Source of the DNA: Pezizomycotina sp. ARF18
Lineage: Eukaryota > Ascomycota
Length of the DNA stretch: 64,000 bases
Assembly: GCA_002224055.1 (NCBI GenBank)
Contig: AZLU01000171.1
Coordinates: forward strand, 1 to 64,000
Reading direction: 5' to 3'
Positions 9,164 to 19,947 of this stretch are shown one piece after another. The position numbers were made by a program, and so were the translations under genes. The notes below the pieces were generated by a model that saw only the letters and a program-made list of their open reading frames with translations, was not told where the DNA came from and ran no database searches. How positions within the stretch are numbered: position 1 is the stretch's first letter; each line of letters opens with the position of its first letter.

Positions 9164-10697
9164 ATGCCCAGAAAAAACGAAAACGAAACCAGGCCTTAGC
9201 CCAATATGACCCACCAGAATTTCTCGACGAAAATCTATCAAACAAATATCTCGACATTGCCATCAAGTCTCAGGGGACTGCGGAGTTGGCTATCCTGCAT
9301 TTGATGCGCAGCTTCGACTTCGATCTAGAGGTCCTCAAAGCCAAAACATATGGTGAATATTCCATTCTTTTTCTATAATTATTAGTCGCTATGGCTAACG
9401 ATGTTTCAAAGATCATGGATTGGACGTCTCGTTTAGCAAAGTTACATTCCTTCAATTGCTCCGTTAGCTGGATTAGATCCCGCGGCGAAACTCAATGACG
9501 CCGAACTTTCGAAGTCCACAAAGCTCGCATTACTGTCAACTGCTACCGGGCGATTATCGACGACTGCAATGTATAGCTGATCAATACGGCACGCCTATTC
9601 AACACTCCACAGAAGCAAGGTCACGCTATCTTGCAGTTGTATGTTCACCTTTACCCATTCGTTCAAGTCCCTATAATAACATCTCTATATTAGTTCTTCA
9701 ATCGTTCCGTCTCATGGTTTAAGTCTATGTTGATAAACACACCAGAGTCGACACTGCAGGGGAGGTTGACCAAGCGCGGGCAAATTGAATACCAATTAAA
9801 GGTGTTCGGAGGATGTACACTCCTGTTCGTCGAAATGAAACTCGAAATAGGAAGCGCAACTGAACGTCTTGATTGCATAGCGCAATTAATAGCAGAAGCA
9901 GACGGTAGGCTCTTTCTATATATAAAGACCGTTATGCTGCTTTGAGGTTTAAGCATGGCTCGGTGATAGATGATAGCTTTCTAAGTTGGCTTGCTTAGCG
10001 GTGCAAAGAATGCCCTACATAAAGATATTTCAGTTTACAAGAGTGCTAACTAATAGCATATATACTGCACTTAGCGTGTGAATTTACCAACCGGAAGCTC
10101 GCTTCATTTTGCCTGTCATCGGTATCCTCTGTGATGGCAAAACTTTTTAAATTTTTAGATTTGGCCCACAGTTAAGATTCGCCCAGGGGTTATGTCGTTT
10201 CAACAAAGCGACGGACAAATGGTGAGAAGACTCGCTTTGCCGGAGCTCGAAATCGACGGATCTAAGAGATACGTTATGGCTATGAAGCCCATATGCGAGG
10301 TGTTCTACTGGATTTTTTTTAAAACGATATGTGGCAGGGATAGAGAGTTTTTTTGAATCGTTAAAAGAAAGGGCGCATCTGAACAAACAACAGCGGGGGT
10401 CTACAATAGAGTGGGATGCTGCTTTGGGTAAAGCGATCATGGCGCGAGATATGGCAACCAATGCTTCCAATCTTCTTACGGCGGCCAGTCAAGTGTCGGA
10501 GGAGCTGGCAGAGAAAGCCGAGGCGATGGCAGGAGAGGCGATGCGTTACCTGGACGAGAGGTGAGAATTGAAGTCTCTTGAACTTGAAAATAAAAATGGA
10601 ACTAACGTATATTAGTATATCGTTGATTCCTGCAGCCTACCAGAATCACGTGAATATTCTCAAAGGGTTTAATGATCGGGATATCATGATGGCTTAA
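9164..10697 (+). CDS. Probable PD-(D/E)XK nuclease-like fungal protein with nuclear localisation signal
   Basis: The N-terminus carries a basic cluster KKRKR (about 9172-9186), a likely nuclear localisation signal, then QYDPPEFLDENLSNKYLDIA. After an intron near 9353-9410 comes DHGLDVSFSKVTFLQLL. The core (about 9727-9905) has a beta-strand pattern ending in LLFVEMKLEIGS, with Glu at 9832-9834 and Lys at 9838-9840, followed by a helix RLDCIAQLIAEAD. That E-x-K strand plus a Gln-bearing helix is how PD-(D/E)XK folds look. The C-terminal part reads GILCDGKTFKFF-like and then a helical region to YLDER (10561). A last exon ends in ILKGFNDRDIMMA with TAA at 10695-10697. Similar domains occur in fungal genes related to Crinkler/REase effectors. 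The copy looks broken at several points, at about the density seen in the neighbouring housekeeping genes. The start codon is uncertain. Fold assignment is inference from motif pattern only. Confidence 0.5.
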
Positions 10698-11940
10698 CGC
10701 GGCCGGTATTAACAGGATGCACGGCATCGACGCGGCGCCGTCGATGCATCAACTTAGCACTGGCTCGCAGAGCTCTGCCGAAGCAACCAGCTGCTTGCTC
10801 AAAGCGGTTCTCGGCTCGCCTGCAGCACCAAACCACCAACCGGCTCCGGCAAAGTCGCACGACCGCGTAGTCACGCCGCTCACCCTCAACGCCGGCGCCG
10901 TACGATCATCCCGCCGCGCATCAGCAGCAGCTGCAACCACCACCGCAGGATCGCAGGGCGCCACCGGCTAACTGCTCACTACCGACCAGCTGCTCGCAAC
11001 CGATCGGCTGCCCGCCGTACACCACACCACGTGTCCTTGCACTACACCCGTACCTGCATTGGAGCTCCAGTGCAGGGCGCGTCGACCTGCAACCGCTATG
11101 GACTAGTCGCCCGCCGTGGCCGCGCACATGCCGCCACCACCACCGCAGAGGCGGGGCAGCTGCAGCAGCCCGCCATGTAAATAAGCAGCCTGTCAACACC
11201 CCTCCACCTCTCAAGAGCCTGCATTGCCAGTCACCATACAATTACTATGTGACCCACCAGCCAACCCTCTTTTTTTGTAATAGCTCAATTGCCCTCATTC
11301 TTTAAAGAATCCTATTAATCAATGAAGTCATTTACTATCCAAATCGAGCCTCCTGTATTGTCAAAGTCTTTTATCAACGGCAGTCCATGAGCCACTACCC
11401 CTGCATCGGCGGCGCGGTCGTCGAAGCCTTCATCGAGCGCTGCCGAGACGGTATGCAGCAGCAGCAGCAGCATCCAGAGCAGCAGCCCGGCATCAACCTC
11501 TGCACAAACGGCCCCGAGCAGTCCGTCAACGACGTCAACCCGCCCCTTCAGCGTCTCCAAGGTCTACGCTAATAGCATGGAGGAGCTAATCGACGTTGTC
11601 AAGGGCTAGATGCAGCACATCACTGGCATTAACCCAATGAACAGCCCGAAATGCCCGCCACTCTCGCCGTTGAAACCTCATCAGTGCCGCCGAAGCCTCT
11701 CCCGTCGTTGACGCCTTCTCCATCATTGACGAAGCTTCCGCCGCTGCTTCCGTCGCCGTCGTCGAACGCATCGTCACTGAGAGCGGCATCGTCACTGGGC
11801 AGTCCATCGATATCGAGCTGCATGCCGTCAAGCGGCTTTCGACCGATCGCTTCATGCCTGCGAGCCCCGAGTTTGCGGCATCGACGCCACTAACGGCTAC
11901 GTCACTAGCATCGTCTATGATGCCATGGCTTATAGATTAT
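10698..11940 (+). other. GC-rich, CAG-rich block in two parts, coding potential unclear
   Basis: Composition jumps to GC-rich at 10700-11230 and 11380-11930, separated by about 150 bp of AT-rich DNA. Both parts are rich in CAG/CAC/CCG triplets. Plus-strand frames give Gln/His/Pro/Ala-rich peptides, for example from MHGIDAAPSMHQLSTGSQSS at 10717. A Q5 run sits near 11455-11473 after SHYPCIGGAVVEAFIERCRD. The segment FSIIDEASAAASVAVVERIV near 11721-11780 looks like soluble protein and leads to MMPWLIDYG and a stop near 11943. No single frame spans either block. It could be a broken gene for a low-complexity protein or a non-coding GC island. I do not recognise a family. Confidence 0.35.
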
Positions 11941-13120
11941 GGATAATTACACGATGGATGAGCTTGAATTTGTAAAATATATATATATATTTAGAGACTA
12001 GACATTACTGCTTATCTGTCATTTTTTCCTTTGGATTCTATGCACCTCCGCTTCACTTTTGATGCAGCCACTACACATTATTTGTATATAGTTTACTAGC
12101 GTTCTATGTGCTGTAGTTAGCCTCCTTTTCAGAGAAGGGCAGATATTAGAGGTGGAAACTTCTATCACACCAACAACCAACACGAGCCTACATAACCGTC
12201 ACGGAGTGTTATCCAACAAGTAAATTACAATTTTTTTTTGGCTAAGTTTTGATATAAATATATGGATATGAAATATTAATTTTCTAAATACCTAAATTAT
12301 AATTATGTTTTTAGAGCCTATGATAGTCAAACGATAAATTCATTTTTTTTTCGACAAGCGTTAAAATCGGTGTTTTTGGTGCGGCGGAGACGTCAAAGTA
12401 AGTATTAAGTTAAGCGGAAAGTTTTGTGTGTGACCGATATTATTATTATTGATGAGGATCTTGCATGCATATTTCTTTACACATTTTCTCAACCAGAGAA
12501 TGGTGCCGACAGGGGACTGACGAAAAGTATGTTCGATCGTTCTTTATGCTGGAACTCTTTATACTGGCCTCTATATATCTAGAAGTCTGCTATCGTCAGC
12601 TAAGTTGTAAATGTACAAACCGAGAAAACAGACCGCAATAGTTCGGCGACTGCAAAAACCAAATTATTATTTTTTTTTTTTTCAAGTGGTAAGTGATACT
12701 TAAAGTAGGTAGGTGGTGGGTTGAAAAGTAGTAGGGAAGTTAAAAAACCCTTACAAGTATTTTTAGCCCATGTGCGTATATGTGTGTGTGTGTGTCCTGA
12801 CGTGGAAAAAAAAAAAACAAATGGGCCAAAACTCGCTAAAGATCGTTAGGAAAACGTCGCGTATCTCCAGGACACCTGTATATCCCCCCACCTTGAACGC
12901 AGTTGGTAACTGTCAGGCAACGAGGAACCGGACCGCAAAGCCACTTTCTCATTCTTCATTTTTATCCTCAAGATATCTAGGGGCAATGGCAGGGCCGGGC
13001 CCAAAAAAGCCCAGCGTAAAATGGCTAGACCCAGTAAAGAGGGATGCGCTCGGTACGCCTAGGAACACTGATCAATCGAAGCTACCAATTCGTTTCTCTT
13101 TTTGATCAGATTTACAACTA
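11941..13120. other. Intergenic / ALG12 promoter side, AT-rich
   Basis: Holds an AT repeat near 11980, T runs (12661-12682) and a TG run near 12780. The open frame at 12770-13105 has no visible family resemblance and I do not call it a gene. Confidence 0.45.
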
Positions 13121-15076
13121 ATGATTCTCTTGAGCGCAGATAGATTGTTCGAGGTCTTAGTCCCGTAACGGCCCTGATTCACTATGGTTTGCCCCGTACA
13201 CAAAAGTTGAAGAGTCCTTCAACATGCAGGCCATACACGATATTGCCATGACGGGCGTTCCGCTGCGAAACTCTAGCAGAATCCTTCACGAGAATTACGA
13301 CCATTTCATGTTCCCCGGGTTGTCCGCGGACGTTTGTTAGCTCGTTGCTGTTGGGGTTAACGTCCTCGCCGTTATTACACGTTGCGAAAACAGGAATGGA
13401 TAGGCAACTGATTGGTAGTAGCACTATCGATCGCTAAAACTCTCTAGAGAATAGTGACTAATTTTCTTCCTTTGGATTTTGCTAGTACGGGGAATACTCG
13501 CCCTTCTAAACTCGGCAAGCATAGTCTACTTCTCTCGAAGGGCCGCAACGGCGTACAGCAAGTGGGCGGCGAGGTGGTACCTGCTCTTGCAGGTGTCCCA
13601 ATTCCACATGATGTACTACGCTTCACGAACTCTGCCCAATATGATGGCATTCCCACTGAGTATGATCGATAATGTAACTTGTAAGAAAGAAGAAGAAGAA
13701 AAACAAGAGGGACAAAGAGAGATGCGAAAAGGTTGAAATCCTAATAACACATGTTGACATTTTGCTTTTTGGGAACAGCTACTTACGCAACGGCACGGCT
13801 GCTGTCAACCAGCCGTCTGGGCAAAGGCCAGCACGATGTTCGGATAGGCATCAGTTGCCTGGTCTTCGCTGGTGTCGTCTTCCGCAGCGAGATTGCTGTG
13901 CTGCTAGCAATGCATTTAATACCGGTCGTGCTTACACGGCAGCTTTCGATACCCGACATTGCTTTTACAGGGATCGCCGCCGCTGTAGTGTCGCTTACCG
14001 TCACCGTGCCCGTCGATACCTTCTTCTGGCAGACGTTCCCGAAGCCTATGTGGGCCGAGCTATCCGGCTTCCTCTTCAACGCCATCGAAGGAAAGGCCTC
14101 CGAATGGGGAACCAGTCCTTGGTGGTACTATTTATCAATTCCTTGCCGAAGTTGCTTCTGAATCCGATAGCGCTCCCAGTCCTGATTCCACTTGGTGCGT
14201 CAATCAAGTGGAGGCAAACATGTGCGAAGATTCTCGGGCCGTCGCTGGGTTACGTCGCGTTGTATTCAATTTTACCTCACAAGGAATGGAGGTTTATCGT
14301 TTACGTTGTACCGAACTTGACCTTGACGGCAGCAGTTGGCGCTGCCTGGATGTGAGTTTTTTCTCTCTTCGCTTGATTCCCTTGGAAAGGCTAGCTGCCA
14401 TAGGTAACTAACAGCTCCCGACAGTTTCAAGAGAAGAAATCGGACCATCTTGAACATGGTCTTGACCCTCGGCGTCTGTTTATCGGTAGCCTTGAGTTTC
14501 GCTATATCTGGAACGATGCTTTTCATCTCCAGACTAAACTACCCTGGTGGTATCGCGGTAACAAATCTAGACCGGATCATCACTGAAGCATCGGACAGTA
14601 CGGCCTCCACACCGTCAATTACTTCCTTTCTTATAGATACTTACGCAATGTCTTCTAGTCAATATCCATATGGACGTCTTCACTTGCATGACCGGCGCTA
14701 CCCGTTTCCTCCAGGATTCCGTAAAGCACCCTTCTTGGAATTACCTCAAAACTGAAGACAAAGAGACGCTGTCAGATAGGAAGTTTTGGGAGGATATGGA
14801 CATCCTCGTCCATTCGGACCGTCGCCGGCAACTCAAGCAGAGTCTGGCGACATATTTATGGCCGTAGGAACTATATGGGGATATGCTGGATTTAAACTTC
14901 TGCCGTTGAGCGAGCACCACGCGAGAGACTTCAGCGCGGGTGGCAAGCCAATTGCGCGACTGCTCTATAAATATATACCGGGTCAGAAGTGGCCGGTTAT
15001 CAAAATGGACCCCATGATCATATTCTGTGGAACCCAAGTCGAAAAATGGCGGAAGGGGGACTATGGTGATTGCTAA
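13121..15076 (+). CDS. ALG12: Dol-P-Man:Man7GlcNAc2-PP-Dol alpha-1,6-mannosyltransferase
   Basis: ER membrane GT-C mannosyltransferase of the PIG-M/ALG/GPI10 group that adds the eighth mannose to the lipid-linked oligosaccharide during N-glycan assembly. The start ATG at 13121 gives MILLSADRLFEVLVP, leading into the family's first lumenal loop APYTKVEESFNMQAIHDI (13188-13241), then NYDHFMFPGL. Later segments are hydrophobic: AVLLAMHLIPVV, TFFWQTFPKPMWAE, WYYLINSLPKLLL. The diagnostic HKEWRF motif is at 14278-14295. Introns lie at about 13673-13779 and 14351-14424. The C-terminal part beyond 14600 is less conserved and ends GDYGDC. Several frame changes interrupt it (for example near 13185 and 13337). 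ALG3 and ALG9 share the fold, but the YTKVEESFN loop points to ALG12. Confidence 0.85.
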
Positions 15077-15347
15077 GGATTTGTTCCATTTCTGAAAGCA
15101 TCTGCCCAGTATTTCTTAGGTTCTTTGTCATCCAGGTCTACAAGCCTGCCTGGCAGAATAAAAAAAAAAACATTGTCTAGATGACCGCGCCATGTTTGCA
15201 CTTATCTTTACAGGCTCTGTCTCACGATATGTTTGTATACGTTAATTATACCCACTCATCGTAATTAATGCTAAGGATTGAGAATCTAATATCATATCAA
15301 ATGAACCCGGAACATAAGCGGCTCTATTTTTCAACGATGCATGATAA
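15077..15347. terminator. Shared 3' region of convergent ALG12 and TSR4
   Basis: 270 bp with an A run of 11 at 15161-15171 and no coding signal. Poly(A) sites for both genes are expected here, though none is proven by sequence. Confidence 0.35.
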
Positions 15348-16673
15348 TTATTTGAGTTCTTCCCATTGCACACCAGCCCATTCCTCCGCGTATCCTCCAT
15401 CTTTTTGAGCTCCAGGCAAGGTACAGTCCTTACTGCAGGTTGCCACTATGACTGTACCCATTCCATACCTTCCTCCAGCACATCAACCCCAGCGGCATCC
15501 TCCAAAGTAGAAATTGTGTGAGGCATCAGCTGCAGCTCATATACCCGCTTCTCGCTACAGTTTTTACACCGCGGCACCTTCGCAAAGGTTGGAGGGGCTG
15601 GTCCAGTCGAGCTGAGCAGCTTACCGACCTCGTCCGTGTGCGAGTAAAGCAGTGGTGTGCCGTTCCTCTCGTACCGCAATACCTGTTCTGGATTTTGCGA
15701 CGCAATGTACGAGAAGTGATTGAACGCCTTCTGCGACGGAGATTCGGTATCGTCCTGCCCGTCGTTCTTTTTGCTGCCTTTGCTGCCGCCCTTGCCAGAT
15801 GATGCTTTTTTGCTGCTGCTGCCCGTAGACGGGCCGTCGAACTCCATTTCATCGTCATCATCGGCTTCGATCTTCGATGTCTTTGCGAGCTCCTGCGCTT
15901 GCTTTGTCAGGGCGTCGGACTCTGGATCTAGTTCTTCGTGAGAGGCGTCGAGGAAGAGGGATGGGTAGGAAGGGATTGTTGAAGCTTCCGGCCACGGTGA
16001 CGGCGGGCCGTAAAAAGCGGATTCTGCTGGAGATTCTTTTTTGTCTGCTGCGGGGCTATCATCTTTCACGGAAGCTACTGCTGCGAACGTCTTTGACAAG
16101 GGTGTTAAATTTGGATCAGCGCCGTTACTACCGTTGCTCGTTTCCGCGGCGGGTTTCTTAGGTATGAATGGGTTTAAGACGAAGTCGATGTTGCGAATGG
16201 GTTGGTGGACGAAGAAGCGCTGCTTGCGAAGGGGTTCTTGCTCTCTGACCCAGCGCCGCTACTGCTCGAAGCTCCGAATATCATGTTCCCCATATTTTGC
16301 GGCGGCGCAGATGGCGCCGCAGGAGCATCTTCCTTGACCTTCGGAGCTCCCTCTGAGGAATTGCCCCCAGCGCCAGCGCCGGCAGCCGGTATTTTGCCAA
16401 CTACTTTACTCCCCGCACGGCGCGGATACTGCCAGGCTTCCTCCGACATGTTTTGGACCGGCAGCCGAAAACGTATAGTATGCGTTTGTGGTACGGCGTC
16501 TCTGGTATGTTGCCATCCAGTTGTAAGAGCAATGGCATTATTTTAGTGCAAGATAAGCACTTAGCTAGTCTCGCATCCGCCGGCGACGATTCATCGAGCC
16601 ATGACTATGAAGGAGGTCCAGAAACGTATATCAGCAATGCCTTCTTTTTCATGTTTAAGAATTTCCTTTAAGC

Positions 16674-16713
<40 letters not shown>

Positions 16714-16885
16714 CTCTTGCACTAAAAACACATCGAGAAGATCGATTTATGGAACGAACAGGTATACCTCCAAGGTGACTTATCATGTCTTCGGAGGTCT
16801 GCTGGCTAACGTCTTCTGCGTAACCTAGAAGAACGGAGGTTTGTTGGTAGACCATATCATCGTCGCTATCGCTATAGTCCGCCAT
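15348..16885 (-). CDS. TSR4: PDCD2 / Tsr4-like 40S ribosome assembly chaperone
   Basis: Family of dedicated chaperones for ribosomal protein uS5 (Rps2) during 40S assembly. The start MADYSDSDDDMVYQQTSVLL at 16885 is followed by LGYAEDVSQQTSEDMISHLG and a donor GTATAC. Intron 1 contains a 35-nt A run on this strand. Exon 2 gives SWLDESSPADARLAKCLSCT, then MPLLLQLDGNIPETPYHKRI and CRSKTCRRKPGSIRAVRG, the N-terminal zinc module. A Ser/Gly/Pro-rich linker (16450-16170) and an acidic DDDDEMEFDG stretch follow. The C-terminal domain has SQNPEQVLRYERNGTPL, a CKNCSEKRVYELQLMP zinc motif and YAEEWAGVQWEELK at the stop (15350-15348). The frame changes near 16590, 16175 and 15455. It is divergent from RTC4 and convergent with ALG12. 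Length is normal for the family. Confidence 0.88.
16676..16710. repeat. Poly(T) tract, 35 nt, inside TSR4 intron 1
   Basis: Lies within the first intron of the minus-strand TSR4 gene, where it reads as poly(A) just upstream of the acceptor. Confidence 0.9.
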
Positions 16886-17383
16886 GTTTTCGACAGGGAA
16901 GGAGGAAGAATAGTAGAGTTTAGCCCGATTAGCAATCTAATAGCTTTATTCTATGTCTTCTTCTGTTTTGCTCTTTACTGGTTAAGAATGCTTTGTTTAG
17001 CAAATCAAGGAATAATGTGTAATAGTTGAGTAGCTATTAAGTAGCAGATTGAAGCTCTTGCTCTTTCTCGAAGCGGGATAAGCGCAAATTTTTTTTTTTT
17101 TCTTTTTCCTTTAGCCGGTTTTCATTCCTTTTTTTCTTTTTCCGATCCTTTCATTTAGTAACGCGTCTCCCCTTGCTAGAACCGCCACCGTCCCTTAAGA
17201 ATCAAGATTATATACGAAGAAAAACCCTCGTCCGAATGAAGACGATGGAACTTTGAGGACCTAAACGACAGTCGTCCAGTAACTTCACGAGTACCTCAAT
17301 TGTACTACGGGACGCCTCGCTACCATCAATTCTACCTATTTCAACCACCTCGCTTCCGAGTTTCGTTTGGTTTGAGGATTTGC
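16886..17383. promoter_or_regulatory. Bidirectional promoter region of TSR4 and RTC4
   Basis: 500 bp between divergent start codons, with T-rich and TC-rich tracts at about 17085-17150 just upstream of RTC4. Such pyrimidine tracts are common in fungal promoters. No specific factor site is claimed. Confidence 0.4.
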
Positions 17384-19587
17384 ATGGAATCTGCAATCGA
17401 ACAGAAGGTAAGACGACACACCGCCGCCGCAGCAAATTTGGACAAATCAGCAGAGGATACCCAAGATCAGTCGACCCCAAAGCCACGCAAACGGGAACCG
17501 CAGAAGAACCCTCACATATACCCTAGCTCCGACGACGACGACGACGACGACGAACAAACGCCGAGGCCAAGAACAGCAAAAGTTCCCGCGGCCAGGAATC
17601 AGAAGCTCGCTACCAAGAAAAAACACAAAGCTCCAGAAGACAGTGGCCTCGAGGAATCAACTCTACACCGAGGAACCAGATCTCTGCAATAAGCAGGGAC
17701 CAGGAAGAACTTGAAAGGCTTGGTGGGTCGGATTGCTTGGAGGACGAATTAGGCTTTTTGGCCAGCGATAAGAGCAGCCAGGACGGCGAGATCGATCAGC
17801 TCCAAATCAGGGTGCAGCCCGGATCGAAGTCAAAGTCGAAGTTGAGATCGGCTTCAAGATCGGCACCACTGCCTCCGGGATCGTTTACGGATTCCGAGGA
17901 AGTAGAAGAGGACGAACTTGCAGATACTGCTAAGAAAGGCATCGACATTCCGATAGATCTTTCTGTCTTTGCACTGGGAAACCCAAGCACGACGGACATG
18001 GACATGCCCAAAGCAACCGCTTTCACTTTTAAGGGTAAAAATGCACTATCTAAAGAGAGGAACAAGCAAAGGCTAGAAAACGAAAGAAAGAGAGGGCCTT
18101 AAAACAAGAAGCGGAACGGAAGGAGAAGGAAGCAAAGGATAAAGAAATCAACGCTAGCAAGAACCGGTATTTAAGATATATGAAGGCGCTGCTAAACTTC
18201 TTGAAAAGGTACAACAATAACGTCGTTTACCTTCCCTCCCCTCTCTTCTTTCCGTCGCTGCCTGGCAGTATCGGCATGCCATACTTGAAGATACTAAAGC
18301 CTTCTTTGGTGATTATTTATAGCTGCCGAGCACGATAGGAAGCTAGGCAGAGGCGAAGCCATCTTTAAAAACTACGAAGGTCCAAAGGGAACGTTTTCTT
18401 ACTCAAAATGTGGGTATATCATACCAACTCCTTTCTTTCTCCTCTCTATGAATAGTGCATTGGCAGTGGCATAGGTCCTGATATTGGGCGTTCTAGCGCA
18501 ATCCACGGATAAAAAAAGAGGTTTCAGCAACGTTGCCGATCTAGACTCATCATCCGAGAGTGGATACGAGGATCTAGTTAGTATGTATTTATCCTTGCCC
18601 AAACTTCATTAGCTCTTTCTGGACGTTGCGGAAGTTTAAAAACTGACTTCAAAAAAGATGAAATCAAAGATGTTGGGAAGAAGAAAATAAAACATTATGA
18701 TGACGGTGATGTTACCGAGATCGCTTCCGTGGACCTGAGGAGTCCGGAGAGAAAGTCCAAAAACTCCGAACCTGTCTGCCCGCGATGTGGCGTCCGGTGT
18801 CGAAGGAACTGCTCGAGCTTGAGAGCAAAACGGCGATCCATAGGAGACACAAGAAAGAGACAGCACAAGAGGAATGGGAAAAGCTGAAGATACCGAAGGT
18901 CAATTGGGATAACCTGCCAGACCGCTGCAAGAAGTACTACCCATATCTGGAAGATATCACCCGCGGAAAGGTCAAGAGCCCATTCCGCGACGAAGCGTTC
19001 AAGAAACACAAGTCGGCACCGAAGTCCATAAGACAGCAGATCAAAGAGGATCACCAGTGGTGTTCTCCGGGATACTACGGACCACACGGGCCGAGGTTAT
19101 GTAAGACTCAACAATCCTTAAAAATGAATGAAGCTAATACAACGTTTGAAGTTATAGCTAACAGTGATATCTTCCTATTTTAGGTCAGAGTTCTATCGAG
19201 CGATACTAATAAATTCACGAGGTTATGGACGTAGTTTGCTCCGACAAAGATTTCATCAACATGAAATTTTCGGATTACGTTGTAGAAATCCTCGTCCCGG
19301 AACTCGCGACCCGTATAATAATGGACGACATGAAAATGCCAAAGTCAAGTATCGAGAAAGGGCGCGCCTTTCTGCGGTCAACGCAGAACCTAGGTGTCGC
19401 ACTACACTCGGAAGAGGTCGATACCGACGCTCTGCAAAGCCACGTCTTGCTGAGTAAAGGCGCGGCGTGGTTATACCCAACTGAGGACTCCGAAGATGAA
19501 GAGGATGAGGACTCCGAAGAAAACGGTCACCCGGCTGGAGATGCTGGTGAAGATGACGGACCGCCGAGCGACGACGAAAATACATGA
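17384..19587 (+). CDS. RTC4: RTC4-domain nuclear protein (restriction of telomere capping 4-like)
   Basis: The start MESAIEQKVRRHTAAAANLD opens a long disordered, charged N-terminal half: a D7 run near 17533-17553, Lys/Arg-rich NLS-like segments, PGSKSKSKLRSASRSAPLPP, and an EVEEDELAD acidic stretch. After two or three introns (about 18208-18270, 18310-18330 and 18411-18540) comes the RTC4 domain: CPRCGVPVSKELLELES, an HRRHKKE segment, WDNLPDRCKKYYPYLEDIT, then the signature GYYGPHGPRL (19069-19098). After a short intron (about 19099-19182) come FSDYVVEILVPELATRIIMD and SIEKGRAFLRSTQNLGVAL. An acidic tail EDSEDEEDEDSEEN ends at 19587. The yeast protein of this name was found in a screen for suppressors of telomere-capping defects; its biochemical role is not settled. 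Frame changes occur near 17675, 18095 and 19220. Confidence 0.8.
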
Positions 19588-19947
19588 ACTCTTCAACTTT
19601 TTTTTTTTTCTTATTGATATTTGCTTTGTTTCCTGATACCCAAACAAGATACGTCTCAGCAGTCCGCCGTTTATGACCTATATCACTTACTTAACCCGCA
19701 ACTTATCTATCGTTAATTTCATCTCGTGGGCGGAAGGGAGAAAAATCCTCCTACTTTCTACGAGTGTATCATTAGCTATTATTGGCACCCTAGACCTCTA
19801 GCTTTGAGAGATTCGTCGGAAAAAATTTTACCGTGTAGAATACCCAATACAAGCCCAAAGGCGTATTTCATTCTTTCTGAAGTTATAGCGGTATCATAAG
19901 GTCTTTACGTGAAAATAAAATTCTATACTCCATCCTACGAGTCAAAA
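19588..19947. terminator. Shared 3' region of convergent RTC4 and PPM1
   Basis: 360 bp, AT-rich, T run at 19598-19609, no coding signal. It should contain both polyadenylation sites. Confidence 0.35.

Noticed and set aside
12770-13105. 111-codon plus-strand frame just upstream of ALG12.
   Set aside because: ALG12 has its own start at 13121 in a different frame, and this frame has no recognisable content.
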